DNA of 64,000 bases from VAZQ01 sp035293945. Its GTDB lineage: Bacteria > Pseudomonadota > Alphaproteobacteria > Rhizobiales > Xanthobacteraceae. This document shows positions 16,985 through 25,482 of the stretch, piece after piece. A program made the translations under genes and the position numbers. Position 1 is the first letter of the stretch. Each line of letters opens with the position of its first letter. The stretch lies in contig DATGLV010000011.1 in the NCBI GenBank assembly GCA_035293945.1, positions 1-64,000 of the forward strand. Reading direction: 5' to 3'. The notes beneath the pieces are model-generated. The model was given only the letters and a program-made list of their open reading frames with translations. It was not told where the DNA came from and ran no database searches.

Positions 16985-17475
16985 AGTCCATTCCGCCGCG
17001 CCCTATCCCGTTTGCATTGGCGCATGCCCTTGTCGGAAAATCGGTGTCCGCCTTTCCGGGACATGCGCTCGCCCGTCGCCTCGGTCTTCGCGATCGACGG
17101 GCCGTGAAAGTTTGGGACACCGGACGTTCGCCAGACGTGGAAGGGCTTGACCCTGCCGCCCAAATCAGACTATTCGCGAAATTGAAAATCCCGATTTGCG
17201 AGTCGATGTAGGCAACGCCCCGTTCTGTCCCGTGGGCGATCACGCGCGAGTCTTTTCGCTTAGGAAGGGCCGGTCCAGCGCCAAAATGATCCGACTGGAG
17301 GCCGCAAGCTCCGCGCTGAACTCATGGCTCGGAGCCCTTTTCTGATCGCAGTCCTCTGTTTCCGTCCTGTTAAAACAGGAGCGCCTCGCGTGCGAGCTAT
17401 GCATTCCTGCCGGATCGGCGGCAGCGCGAACCGGCCGCACGTCGCTCGTCGCCTGCTTCACGAGGGTCGCCAGTC
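16985..17475. other. intergenic region between convergent genes
   Basis: It holds a family B repeat at 17011-17068 and a small perfect hairpin TCCTGTT-AA-AACAGGA at 17365-17380. A 76-codon frame from 16981 ends with a weakly protein-like stretch (AVKVWDTGRSPDVEGLDP), but its first half is the repeat, so I do not call it a gene. Nothing else is recognised. Confidence 0.5.
17011..17068. repeat. family B palindromic repeat, copy 1 (reverse orientation)
   Basis: The core is GCGCATG (17020-17026) paired with CATGCGC (17062-17068), with TGTCGGAAAA and CTTTCCGGG inside. The reverse complement matches the copy at 29972-30028, including the flanking GCCAAYGCAAA. This type (GCGCATG...TCCGGAAA...TTTCCGA...CATGCGCCAA) is a familiar intergenic repeat in Hyphomicrobiales. 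Confidence 0.75.
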
Positions 17476-19128
17476 CTATTCGGTGGGCTCGATCTTGATG
17501 ATCGACGCGCCATGCGTGTTTCCGACCCAAAGCGTGGAAGGCGTGGTCCGGTCATCGACGAATACCCGCCGGATGTTGGTCGGTTGCGGCAGCAGATACT
17601 CGGTGATGTGACCCGTGTCGGGATCCAGCCGCGCGACCCGGTCGGTAAGCATCGAGCCGGTCCAAGCCATGCCGTCCTTGCCCAGCGCCACATCGTAGGG
17701 CTCGCTCCAGGGCGTCTGCAGCCGCCACTCGGTGATATGCTCGCTCTGAGGATCAAACATTCCGATCGCATTGCCGGCATATTCGCCGAACCACAAGCGA
17801 TCCTGGGCATCGACGCGGCCGCGGCGCGGCCGGGAATTGGGGGTGGGGGTGCGATAGACCGTGAGCTGCCGCGTCTTGGCATCGAGGCGGGCGATGCTCC
17901 CCGCCGAGATGTCGAGCAGATAAACATTGTTGCGGCTGTCGGATGGCATGCCGTACATGGCGATATTCCGGTTGGTCACCGGGTCCTTCAGGGCGCCGAA
18001 GTTCTCCCAGTCGCCGGTCTTGAGGTCCAAGCGCAACAGCTGGTTCCCTTCCGAGTTCTTGGACCAGACCTTGCCGTCGACGTTGGAATGAGCTGCGGTT
18101 GCCTGTTGGTAGGTGGAACCGTCGGTCTGCCACTTGTCCGGAAGCGGGTAGGGCACAACCGTCTCGGTCCTCTTGTCAAATTTCGCGATCCCGCCCTGCT
18201 GCATCATGCCGATCCAAAGATTCCCGTCCGGGTCCGTCTCGAGATCGAGCGAGCCGACCGGCAGCCCCTTCTTCACGATCGGCAGAGGAAAACGTTGCGT
18301 CTCGCCCGAGTTGGGATCCATCCGGCTAAGGTAGGGTTCGCCAAAATCCGAGAACCAGACCAGCCCTGCCGAGTCGACGACGACATCGTGCGGCTGAATC
18401 TCCGGGCTCGGCAGCGCGTACTCGGTGACCACTACGTGCGTCGCATTGCCGGTCGGGCGGGGAAAAGTCCGCAGCGAATAGCTCCAGCGGTCACCGGTGC
18501 TCAAGTTCACCGAAGCGAGGTATTCGGCAAGCCCCTTCGCCTCCGTCCCAAGCGGACGCTGCACGTCCTGGGCAAAGCGCTGCGAGTGGAGCGGCGTGCT
18601 GCCCTGATAGTAGCCGGACATGCGTTGAATGACCTGCATGAACTCGGCAGCGTTATGGGTCGAGCGCACGATCCGCTCGAGCGTGTGGCAGTTGACGCAG
18701 TTGAGCAGCGACTTCTTCTGGGCGTCGGTGCCCGGCATGCTCGCGAGCCATTCCGCATTCGTGAGCTGCGCCGAAATGTCCTTCGTCTTTCTGAGGCTGA
18801 GATCGGCAGTCGTGATCGTGCCCGACCGGACGTCCGCGGATCTCTCACCGTCGAGGTCGTAGCCGGTTGCGCGGATCTTGATCGCATAGTGTCCGGGCGC
18901 CAGGCGCGAGGCCGGAAAGCTGTAGCGGCCCTGCGCATCGCTTACGACCGAAAGCGTCATCGGGGAGCCGAGCTTCTTGGCGCTGACAACCACGCCCTCC
19001 ATCGGGCCTTCCTCCGCGGAGGTGACTTGCCCAGTTAGAGCGGCCTGCGCCACGGCGGAGGACGCCGGCGCCAGGGTGCAGGCGAAAAACGCAATCGAGG
19101 CGGCGAAAGCTGAAGGCCTGTTCCACAT
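17476..19128 (-). CDS. secreted carboxypeptidase-regulatory-like / haem-motif / streptogramin-lyase-like propeller fusion
   Basis: 550 residues with a signal peptide (cleavage about VAQA, residue 28). Domains in order: a beta-sandwich like the carboxypeptidase regulatory domain (about 30-105; VVVSAKKLGSPMTLSVVSDAQGRYSF and APGHYAIKIRATGYD); a helical cytochrome-c-like segment with one CVNCH (Cys144, Cys147, His148); and a beta-propeller from about 220 to the end with repeated DPxGNLWIG / DAQDRLWFGEYAGNAIG / ALGKDGMAWTG blades, as in virginiamycin B lyase (Vgb) relatives. The propeller may bind rather than cleave. ATG 19128 is chosen because the upstream ATG at 19173 would place a charged leader before the signal peptide. 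It stands alone on the reverse strand. Function unknown. Confidence 0.85.
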   Translation of the reverse strand: MWNRPSAFAASIAFFACTLAPASSAVAQAALTGQVTSAEEGPMEGVVVSAKKLGSPMTLSVVSDAQGRYSFPASRLAPGHYAIKIRATGYDLDGERSADVRSGTITTADLSLRKTKDISAQLTNAEWLASMPGTDAQKKSLLNCVNCHTLERIVRSTHNAAEFMQVIQRMSGYYQGSTPLHSQRFAQDVQRPLGTEAKGLAEYLASVNLSTGDRWSYSLRTFPRPTGNATHVVVTEYALPSPEIQPHDVVVDSAGLVWFSDFGEPYLSRMDPNSGETQRFPLPIVKKGLPVGSLDLETDPDGNLWIGMMQQGGIAKFDKRTETVVPYPLPDKWQTDGSTYQQATAAHSNVDGKVWSKNSEGNQLLRLDLKTGDWENFGALKDPVTNRNIAMYGMPSDSRNNVYLLDISAGSIARLDAKTRQLTVYRTPTPNSRPRRGRVDAQDRLWFGEYAGNAIGMFDPQSEHITEWRLQTPWSEPYDVALGKDGMAWTGSMLTDRVARLDPDTGHITEYLLPQPTNIRRVFVDDRTTPSTLWVGNTHGASIIKIEPTE

Positions 19129-19279
19129 CGTATCGATCCGTGCTGAGCGAACGGATTCTCCGGCGAGGCGCACACCTTAGCCAACTTGGCCCGCACAATC
19201 GATGCAGGAGCGGTCGAGACCTCTTGGCCTAATCCAAGCCTCTTGTGTAAGCCTTTGAAAATCCCCATGATGAGGGTCT

Positions 19280-19358
19280 ACGGCCTGGGGTGCCGCGGCA
19301 ACCGCGGCTGAGATCAAACCCATCGAACCTGTCTGGGTCATTCCAGCGAAGGGAGCCG
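19280..19358 (+). promoter_or_regulatory. TPP riboswitch (THI box)
   Basis: The conserved TPP aptamer parts appear in order: GGGGTGCC, a P3 stem (CGCGG...CCGCGG), CTGAGA, AAACCC, then GAACCTG, TCTGGGTCATTCCAGCGAAGGGA. The GAAGGGA at the 3' end is also the thiO ribosome binding site, 8 bases before its TTG start. TPP binding would therefore hide the site and block translation, the usual mechanism in proteobacteria. Confidence 0.93.
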
Positions 19359-19362
19359 CCTG

Positions 19363-20532
19363 TTGAGCCGCGTGCCTGACCTCAAGTCCAAATCCGTCGC
19401 CATCATCGGGGCGGGCGTTGTCGGCCTCGGGATCGCCTGGCGGCTGGCTGCGCGCGGTGTGAAGGTTGCCGTGTTCGACCGCGGCGCGGCCGGCGGTGGA
19501 GCAACCCATGCGGCAGCCGGAATGCTCGCGGCCTGCGCGGAGGCCGAGCCGGGCGAGGAGGCGCTGGTTGCGCTCGGCCGCGAAAGCCAGGCGCGCTGGC
19601 CTGCCTTTGCGGAGGAGCTCAAAGCGGCCTCCGGTATCGATGTGGAGCTGCGGCGCGAGGGAACGCTGGTGATCGCGCTCACCGCCGACGACCAGGCGCG
19701 GCTGCATCACCACCTCGAGTTCCAGCGCAAGCTTGATCTGCCGCTGGCATGGATTTCCGCGGCCGAGACCCGCAAGCGTGAGCCGCATCTCGCCGGCAAG
19801 CTCGCAGGCGCCGTGTTTGCGCCCGAAGACCATCAGGTCGACAATCGCAAGCTTGCGCTTGCCTTGCGCCTTGCCGTGGAGAGAGCCGGCGCCAGCATTC
19901 ACGAGCATCAAGCCGTGACGACAATCTCAGCCCAGGGCCGCCGCGTTGACGGAGTGGTGCTGGCGAATGGCGAGAAGCACTTCGCCGATGTCGTGGTGCT
20001 CGCGGCCGGCGCCTGGTCGCGCAATGTCGCAGCGAGCACCGGCGTCCTGCCCCCGCAGGCGCTGCCGCCGGTGCGGCCGATCAAAGGACAGATGCTTTCT
20101 CTGCGCATGGATCCCGAGGCGCCGCTCATCCGGCATGTGATCTGGGGGCCCGGCATCTACATGGTGCCGCGCCTCGATGGCCGGCTCATCTGCGGCGCGA
20201 CCGTGGAAGAGAAGGGGTTCGATACGACCCTCACGGCCGGCGGCGTGCTGACGCTGCTCGAAGCCGCCTGGCGCGCGGTGCCGGCAATCGAAGAGTTGCC
20301 GATCGATGAAATGTGGGTCGGCCATCGGCCCGGCAGCCGCGACGATGCCCCGATCCTCGGGCCGGCCGCGCTCGATGGCCTCGTCTACGCGACCGGCCAT
20401 CACCGCAACGGAATTCTCTTGGCGCCGGTCACCGCGGATGCGATCGCGCGGTTCGTGCTGGACGGCATGCTCGAGCCGGCGATCCGCCCGTTCGGCATCG
20501 AGCGGTTCACGCCTGCCAAGGCCGCGGAGTAG
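19363..20532 (+). CDS. thiO: glycine oxidase ThiO
   Basis: 389 residues. An FAD-dependent enzyme that oxidises glycine to iminoglycine for the thiamine thiazole ring. The Rossmann motif SVAIIGAGVVGLGIAWRLAARG is followed by RGAAGGGATHAAAGMLAAC, the ThiO-specific GAxGxGAS-type segment; the C-terminal GHRPGSRDDAPILG and ATGHHRNGILLAPVTA are typical. The TTG start is supported by the riboswitch-embedded GAAGGGA 8 bases upstream. First gene of thiO-thiS-thiG-thiE, with short or overlapping junctions. Confidence 0.95.
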   Translation: MSRVPDLKSKSVAIIGAGVVGLGIAWRLAARGVKVAVFDRGAAGGGATHAAAGMLAACAEAEPGEEALVALGRESQARWPAFAEELKAASGIDVELRREGTLVIALTADDQARLHHHLEFQRKLDLPLAWISAAETRKREPHLAGKLAGAVFAPEDHQVDNRKLALALRLAVERAGASIHEHQAVTTISAQGRRVDGVVLANGEKHFADVVVLAAGAWSRNVAASTGVLPPQALPPVRPIKGQMLSLRMDPEAPLIRHVIWGPGIYMVPRLDGRLICGATVEEKGFDTTLTAGGVLTLLEAAWRAVPAIEELPIDEMWVGHRPGSRDDAPILGPAALDGLVYATGHHRNGILLAPVTADAIARFVLDGMLEPAIRPFGIERFTPAKAAE

Positions 20533-20541
20533 AATGGATCA

Positions 20542-20775
20542 ATGCAGAGCGAAACGACCCCATCGCCGCATGCGCGCATCCGCATCAACGGCGCCGACGA
20601 GCCGCTTGCCGCCGCAACGCTTGCGGCGCTGTTGGAAGAGAAGGCGGTCGATGTCGGTCAGCGCGGGATCGCGGTCGCCCTCAATGGGGCGGTGGTGCCG
20701 CGCGCGGCCTGGGGCGAGACGCCCCTCAAGGCCGGCGACAGCGTCGAGATCGTGCGCGCGCGCCAGGGCGGCTAA
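20542..20775 (+). CDS. thiS: sulfur carrier protein ThiS
   Basis: 77 residues with a ubiquitin-like fold and the essential C-terminal Gly-Gly (ARQGG). ThiS is adenylated and thiocarboxylated, then gives sulfur to the thiazole built by ThiG. VALNGAVVPRAAWGETPLKAGDSVEIV is the family pattern. The first 10 residues are extra compared with many ThiS proteins. It starts 9 bases after thiO. Confidence 0.93.
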   Translation: MQSETTPSPHARIRINGADEPLAAATLAALLEEKAVDVGQRGIAVALNGAVVPRAAWGETPLKAGDSVEIVRARQGG

Positions 20776-20805
20776 CCGCATCAGCTGATTGCATTCGGAG
20801 CTCAC

Positions 20806-21582
20806 ATGGCAGTCACCGATCCGCTCATCATCGCCGGCCGCGAATTCGGCTCGCGGCTGTTCCTCGGCACCGCCGGGTATCCCAACCGCAAGGTCATGCT
20901 CGACTCGATCACCGCGAGTGGAACCGAGATGGTGACCGCCTCGATCCGTCGCATCAGTCTCGCGGGCGAGGACGAGAGCCTCGTCGACCTCGTGCCGAAG
21001 AACATCCATTTCCTGCCCAATACCGCCGGCTGCCAGACCGCCAAGGACGCGGTGCTGACCGCCGAGCTTGCGCGCGAGGCGCTCTCTTCGAATTGGATCA
21101 AGCTTGAGGTGATCGGCGACCGCGAGCTCCTCTATCCGGACACCGAGGAGCTGGTGCGCGCGACCGAGATGCTGGTCGCCAAAGGGTTCACTGTGCTGCC
21201 CTACTGCACCGAGGATCCGGTCGTGTGCCGCAAGCTCGCCGATGCCGGTGCCGCGGCCGTCATGCCGCTCGGCTCGCCGATCGGCTCCGGCCTCGGCATT
21301 GCCAACCCGCATTTGATCGAGCTTGTCTGCGCACGCTCTCCGGTCCCGGTGGTGCTCGATGCCGGTATCGGCACCGCCTCGGATGCGGCGCTCGCCATGG
21401 AGCTCGGCTGCGCCGCAGTGCTGCTCAACACCGCCGTCTCCAAGGCGCGCGATCCGGTGATGATGGCGGCAAGCATGCGCGCCGCCGTCACGGCAGGGCG
21501 GTTTGCACGCCTTGCCGGACGCATCCCCAAGCTCGCCCATGCGGAGCCTTCGAGCCCGCAATTCGGCCTGGTCGGGACTTGA
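20806..21582 (+). CDS. thiG: thiazole synthase
   Basis: 258 residues, TIM barrel. It joins 1-deoxyxylulose-5-phosphate, ThiS thiocarboxylate and iminoglycine to thiazole phosphate. The imine-forming lysine is Lys99 in NWIKLEVIGD. DTEELVRATEMLVAKGFTVLPYC, AVMPLGSPIGSGLGI and VLDAGIGTASDAALAMELG are characteristic. About 30 bases separate it from thiS, and thiE starts only 3 bases after its stop. Confidence 0.97.
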   Translation: MAVTDPLIIAGREFGSRLFLGTAGYPNRKVMLDSITASGTEMVTASIRRISLAGEDESLVDLVPKNIHFLPNTAGCQTAKDAVLTAELAREALSSNWIKLEVIGDRELLYPDTEELVRATEMLVAKGFTVLPYCTEDPVVCRKLADAGAAAVMPLGSPIGSGLGIANPHLIELVCARSPVPVVLDAGIGTASDAALAMELGCAAVLLNTAVSKARDPVMMAASMRAAVTAGRFARLAGRIPKLAHAEPSSPQFGLVGT

Positions 21583-21584
21583 GC

Positions 21585-22217
21585 GTGAGGCTGCCCGATC
21601 CGCCGCTTCTCCTTGTCACCGATCGCCATCAGGCCCGCCTGCCGCTTGCCGAGGTGGTGAAGGCGGCGGTCGAGGCCGGCTGCCGCTGGGTCAGCCTGCG
21701 CGAGAAAGATTTGTCCGCCGACGATCAGATCGCATTGGCGCGGACCCTGTCGGCGATTGCGCGGCGGGGAGGGGCGCGCCTCTCGGTGCACGGTGATGCG
21801 GCGCTCGCCAAAGCCTGCGGCGCCGACGGCGTGCATTTGTCCGCCGGCAGTGACACGGTCCGCAGCCGCGCGATACTGGGCGCGGACGCGCTCATTGGTG
21901 TGTCCATTCACACCGTGACCGAGGCTGAGGCGATTAATCCTCGCGCGGTCGACTATGCAATTGCCGGACCCGCTTATGAAACGCCGAGCAAGCCCGGCTA
22001 TGGACCGGAGATCGGCCGCAAGGGGCTTGCCGAGATCGCGCAGGCCGCGCAGGTGCCACTCCTTGCCATCGGCGGCATTAATGCGGCGCGCGCCGCCGAG
22101 GTGCTCGCGGCGGGCGCGCGTGGCGTCGCCGTCATGGGTTCAGTGATGCGATCAGCGGACCCGGCGCAGACGATGCGAGCGTTGCTTGCCACCGTTGGCG
22201 GCGCGGCGGGGCGTTAG
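21585..22217 (+). CDS. thiE: thiamine-phosphate synthase
   Basis: 210 residues, TIM barrel. It couples thiazole phosphate and HMP-pyrophosphate to thiamine phosphate. Motifs: WVSLREKDLS (pyrophosphate-binding lysine region), GADGVHLS, IGVSIHTVTEAE, DYAIAGPAYETPSKPGYGPEIG, and LLAIGGINAARAAEVLAAGARGVAVMGSV for phosphate binding. The GTG at 21585 has CGGGA 8 bases upstream; a TTG at 21579, overlapping the thiG stop, is the alternative. Last gene of the thiazole/thiamine operon under the TPP riboswitch. Confidence 0.93.
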   Translation: MRLPDPPLLLVTDRHQARLPLAEVVKAAVEAGCRWVSLREKDLSADDQIALARTLSAIARRGGARLSVHGDAALAKACGADGVHLSAGSDTVRSRAILGADALIGVSIHTVTEAEAINPRAVDYAIAGPAYETPSKPGYGPEIGRKGLAEIAQAAQVPLLAIGGINAARAAEVLAAGARGVAVMGSVMRSADPAQTMRALLATVGGAAGR

Positions 22218-22220
22218 GGT

Positions 22221-23240
22221 TCAATCAATCAGCGGGATCTTCGCGTTGGCCACCAGCTCTTTGAAGAACGGCACGTTCTTGGCGATCCGCTGCTTGACGA
22301 CGTCGGGCCCGCCCGCCACCCAGACGTAGCCGAGCTCGCGCACGCGCTTCTTCACATCCTCCTGCGCAAGCGCAGTCAGCGCCGCCTTGGTCAGCAGCTG
22401 GACGATCTCCTGCGGGGTGCCGGCCGGCGCCATGAAGAAATGCTCGGTATCGAGTGCGACGTCGGGCAAACCGGCTTCCGCGAAGGTCGGCACATCGGGA
22501 AGATCGGGCCAGCGCTGCGCGGTGGTGATCGCAAGGCCGCGCATGCTGCCGGTCTTCACCTGCTCCTGCGCACCAGGCAGCGCCGTGGACAACAGATCGA
22601 CGGTGCCGCTGAGCAAGGCCATAGTGGCCGGTCCACCGCCCCCATAGGCGATGTTGGTGATATTGATGCCGGCCTTCAGCTTGAAGGATTCCATCATCAG
22701 CTGCGGCGTCGTGCCGTTTCCGGGGGTCGCGTAGTTGAGCTTTCCGGGATCGGCCTTGGCGCGCGCAATCACGTCGGCGAGCGACCGCATCGGCGATTTC
22801 GCCTGCACGACCACGATATTGGGGGCGACCGGGAGCGCCGCGATCGGCACGAAATCCTTCGCGGGATCAAAGGGAGCAGTCTTGTATAGTGCCGGATTGG
22901 CCACGAAGGCGCTGCTCGAAATGAGCAGCGTGTATCCATCGGGCTTGGCGCGCGCGACTTCGGTGGTGCCGAGATTGCTACCGGCGCCGGCGCGATTTTC
23001 AATGATGACGGTGTGACCGAGAGCTTGTTGCAGCGGCACCTGCAGCACTCGCGCGATCACATCGGAGGAACCTGCGGGCGCGAACGGGACGATGATGCGG
23101 ATCGGCTGCCCGGAGCTCAGCTGCGCCGATGCCGAACGGGGAAGCGCGGCAACGCCGAGCGCAACCGCGGCGAGACCCAGATTGACGTGACGGCGCGTGT
23201 GCTCCGCCGTCGGGCGCAAGGGACGGTTGGGTCGATGCAT
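22221..23240 (-). CDS. tripartite tricarboxylate transporter substrate-binding protein (Bug family)
   Basis: 339 residues. The leader has an RR pair before the hydrophobic core (RRHVNLGLAAVALGVA; cleavage near ASAQ, residue 40), so export by Tat is possible. Bug hallmarks: PIRIIVPFAPAGSSDVIARVLQ, VIIENRAGAGSNLGTTEVARAKPDGYTLL, KDFVPIAAL and NYATPGNGTTPQLMMESFK. The ligand is unknown. AGGAGGAAC lies just upstream on the reverse strand. No TctA/TctB genes are near. It converges with thiE, with three bases between the stops, and is not part of the thiamine operon. Confidence 0.92.
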   Translation of the reverse strand: MHRPNRPLRPTAEHTRRHVNLGLAAVALGVAALPRSASAQLSSGQPIRIIVPFAPAGSSDVIARVLQVPLQQALGHTVIIENRAGAGSNLGTTEVARAKPDGYTLLISSSAFVANPALYKTAPFDPAKDFVPIAALPVAPNIVVVQAKSPMRSLADVIARAKADPGKLNYATPGNGTTPQLMMESFKLKAGINITNIAYGGGGPATMALLSGTVDLLSTALPGAQEQVKTGSMRGLAITTAQRWPDLPDVPTFAEAGLPDVALDTEHFFMAPAGTPQEIVQLLTKAALTALAQEDVKKRVRELGYVWVAGGPDVVKQRIAKNVPFFKELVANAKIPLID

Positions 23241-23288
23241 CTGTTCCTCCTGGTGCCAACGCGGCCAGCATATTTCTTTATGCTTTGG

Positions 23289-23738
23289 TTATCCCCGGCC
23301 CCGATAGGGCGCAACCCCTTGATCGGGGACCCAGACGCCCGCGGGCAGCCGGCCGGTCTGCCAGAAGACATCGATCGGCATGCCGCCGCGTGGATACCAA
23401 TAGCCGCCGATTCGCAGCCATTTCGGCTTGATCGCCTGGACCACCTTTCGACCCACCGCGACCGTGCACTCCTCATGAAAACCGCCGTGATTGCGGAAGC
23501 TTGCGAGATAAAGCTTGAGTGATTTCGATTCGACGAGCCATCTCGCCGGCACATAGTCGATGACCAGTAGGGCGAAGTCGGGCTGCCCGGTGACCGGGCA
23601 CATGACGGTGAATTCGGGCGCCGTGAAGCGGGCGAGATAATTCGTGTCGGGATGCGGATTGGCCACCCGATCGAGCGTTGCTGCCGCCGGCGAGGCAGGG
23701 ATGCGGCTTGGCCGACCGAGCACGGGCGGGCGAGACAT
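23289..23738 (-). CDS. queF: NADPH-dependent 7-cyano-7-deazaguanine reductase
   Basis: 149 residues, unimodular (YkvM-type) QueF. It reduces preQ0 to preQ1 in queuosine synthesis for tRNA wobble positions. The nucleophile Cys47 and proton donor Asp54 lie in VMCPVTGQPDFA. SLKLYLASFRNHGGFHEE holds the QueF signature for NADPH and substrate binding. No other queuosine gene is in the window. I looked for a preQ1 riboswitch upstream and did not see one. Confidence 0.96.
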   Translation of the reverse strand: MSRPPVLGRPSRIPASPAAATLDRVANPHPDTNYLARFTAPEFTVMCPVTGQPDFALLVIDYVPARWLVESKSLKLYLASFRNHGGFHEECTVAVGRKVVQAIKPKWLRIGGYWYPRGGMPIDVFWQTGRLPAGVWVPDQGVAPYRGRG

Positions 23739-24118
23739 TGGCTTCCAGCTCTTTCGTTCCGAAGTTGCGGATTTGTGGGATATGACGCGAGGTTTGCAAT
23801 GCTTTTTGTTACCAGGCCCCTATAGCAAGTCTGCTCAGCCCGTTCGGTAAAGCGACCTTCAACCGAGCTTGTGCCGGGCTTGACCCTATTGGGGCTAAGG
23901 CCCGCGTCCCTGGCGCAGCGCAACGCGGCCCTGGCATCACCACTTTGGCGAAATGCCGTGATGCGCTGCTGAACCGGGACCCGTACCAATCACAACCCAC
24001 TCCATAGCCTGGCAAGGTAGCGACTCTTCGGCCGGGACCAGGAAGCCCGCATGGCTCTTGCGATTGCCTGCTGATCGCTTACAAGCCCGGCGGACAGGAT
24101 CTTGAATAAAGGGGCATC
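23739..24118. other. intergenic region between divergent queF and eno
   Basis: Promoters for both genes must lie here, but I cannot place them with confidence. It contains an imperfect palindromic zone rich in GGCCCGCGTCCCTGG / GGCCCTGGCATCAC, with the inverted pair GCATCAC (23934-23940) and GTGATGC (23958-23964), which looks like another intergenic repeat type. AAAGGGG at 24110-24116 is the eno ribosome binding site. Confidence 0.5.
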
Positions 24119-25408
24119 ATGACCGCCATTGTGGATATCATCGGTCGCGAAATCCTCGACAGCCGCGGCAATCCGACCGTTGAGGTCGAGGTCGAGCTCG
24201 AGAACGGCTCGAGAGGCCGCGCTGCGGTGCCTTCAGGCGCATCGACAGGTGCCCATGAGGCCGTGGAGCTGCGCGACGACGACAAGAGCCGCTATCTCGG
24301 CAAGGGGGTGCGCAAGGCGGTCGAGGCGGTCAACGGCGAGATCTTCGATGCTGTCGGCGGGATGGATGCGGAGGCGCAAGCCAAGATCGACGAGACACTG
24401 ATCGCCCTCGACGGCACGCCAAACAAGGCTCGCCTCGGCGCCAACGCGGTGCTCGGCGTCTCGCTCGCGGTCGCCAAGGCGGCGGCCCACGCCAATGCGC
24501 TGCCACTCTACCGTTATGTGGGCGGCGTCTCGGCGCGTGTGCTGCCGGTCCCAATGATGAATATCGTCAACGGCGGCGTGCATGCCGACAACCCGATAGA
24601 TTTTCAGGAATTCATGATCATGCCGGTCGGCGCGTCCTCGTTTGCGGAGGGCCTGCGCGCCGGCGCGGAGATTTTCCACACGCTGAAAGCTGCGCTCAAG
24701 TCTGCCGGCCACAATACCAATGTGGGTGACGAGGGCGGCTTTGCCCCCGATCTGCAGTCGGCCGATGCAGCGCTCGATCTTGTCATGAAGGCAATCTCGA
24801 GCGCCGGCTACACCCCCGGCAAGGATGTGGTTCTCGCCCTCGACCCAGCTTCCACCGAATTCTTCAAGGACGGGGCCTATCATTATGAAGGCGAAGGCAA
24901 AACGCGCTCGCCCGAGCAGCAGGCAAAGTACCTCGCGGAGCTCGTTTCGCGCTATCCGATTGTGTCCATTGAGGACGGGATGGCGGAGGACGATTTTGCC
25001 GGCTGGAAGATGCTGACCGATCTCATCGGCGGCAAATGCCAGCTCGTGGGTGACGACCTGTTCGTGACAAACGTCACGCGGCTTGCCGAAGGCATCAAGC
25101 GCGGCCTTGGCAATTCCATCCTCATCAAGGTCAACCAGATCGGCACGCTGACCGAGACGCTCGCCGCGGTCGAGATGGCGCATCGGGCAGCCTACAGCGC
25201 CGTGATGTCCCATCGTTCCGGCGAGACCGAGGACGCAACCATCGCCGACCTCGCCGTCGCCACCAATTGCGGACAGATCAAGACCGGCTCGCTCGCCCGC
25301 TCGGATCGCACTGCGAAATACAATCAGCTCCTGCGCATCGAGGAGGAGCTTGGGCAGCAAGCCCAGTATGCCGGGCGGCGTACCATAAAGGGCATGGCGG
25401 CGGCTTGA
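24119..25408 (+). CDS. eno: enolase
   Basis: 429 residues, the usual bacterial length. It interconverts 2-phosphoglycerate and phosphoenolpyruvate and is a common component of the RNA degradosome. Present are the substrate loop SGASTGAHEAVELRD, the metal ligands in LALDPASTEF, SIEDGMAEDD and VGDDLFVTN, and the signature ILIKVNQIGTLTETL with the catalytic lysine. SHRSGETEDATIADLAV closes the barrel. In relatives eno follows kdsA directly; here more than 13 kb of other genes lie between. Confidence 0.98.
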   Translation: MTAIVDIIGREILDSRGNPTVEVEVELENGSRGRAAVPSGASTGAHEAVELRDDDKSRYLGKGVRKAVEAVNGEIFDAVGGMDAEAQAKIDETLIALDGTPNKARLGANAVLGVSLAVAKAAAHANALPLYRYVGGVSARVLPVPMMNIVNGGVHADNPIDFQEFMIMPVGASSFAEGLRAGAEIFHTLKAALKSAGHNTNVGDEGGFAPDLQSADAALDLVMKAISSAGYTPGKDVVLALDPASTEFFKDGAYHYEGEGKTRSPEQQAKYLAELVSRYPIVSIEDGMAEDDFAGWKMLTDLIGGKCQLVGDDLFVTNVTRLAEGIKRGLGNSILIKVNQIGTLTETLAAVEMAHRAAYSAVMSHRSGETEDATIADLAVATNCGQIKTGSLARSDRTAKYNQLLRIEEELGQQAQYAGRRTIKGMAAA

Positions 25409-25482
25409 GCTGATGCGGGGCAAGCCGCGTTCAGGCGCGTTTCGTTAAAGCCGCCTTAAGCTCGCCGCCGCATCTTGACGCG

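Noticed and set aside
16981..17211. 76-codon frame after the alpha/beta hydrolase
   Set aside because: Its first half is the family B repeat and no ribosome binding site is present; only the last part looks weakly protein-like.
17512..19038. Long forward open frame (508 codons) opposite the propeller fusion
   Set aside because: It is the shadow of the reverse-strand gene in GC-rich DNA; the composition is Arg/Gly/His-rich without domains, and the reverse frame has a signal peptide and clear motifs.
23739..23850. preQ1 riboswitch upstream of queF
   Set aside because: I looked for the short preQ1-I pattern and its A-rich tail and did not see it.
23809..24015. Reverse open frame (68 codons) between queF and eno
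   Set aside because: It overlaps a palindromic, repeat-like zone and has no protein-like features.
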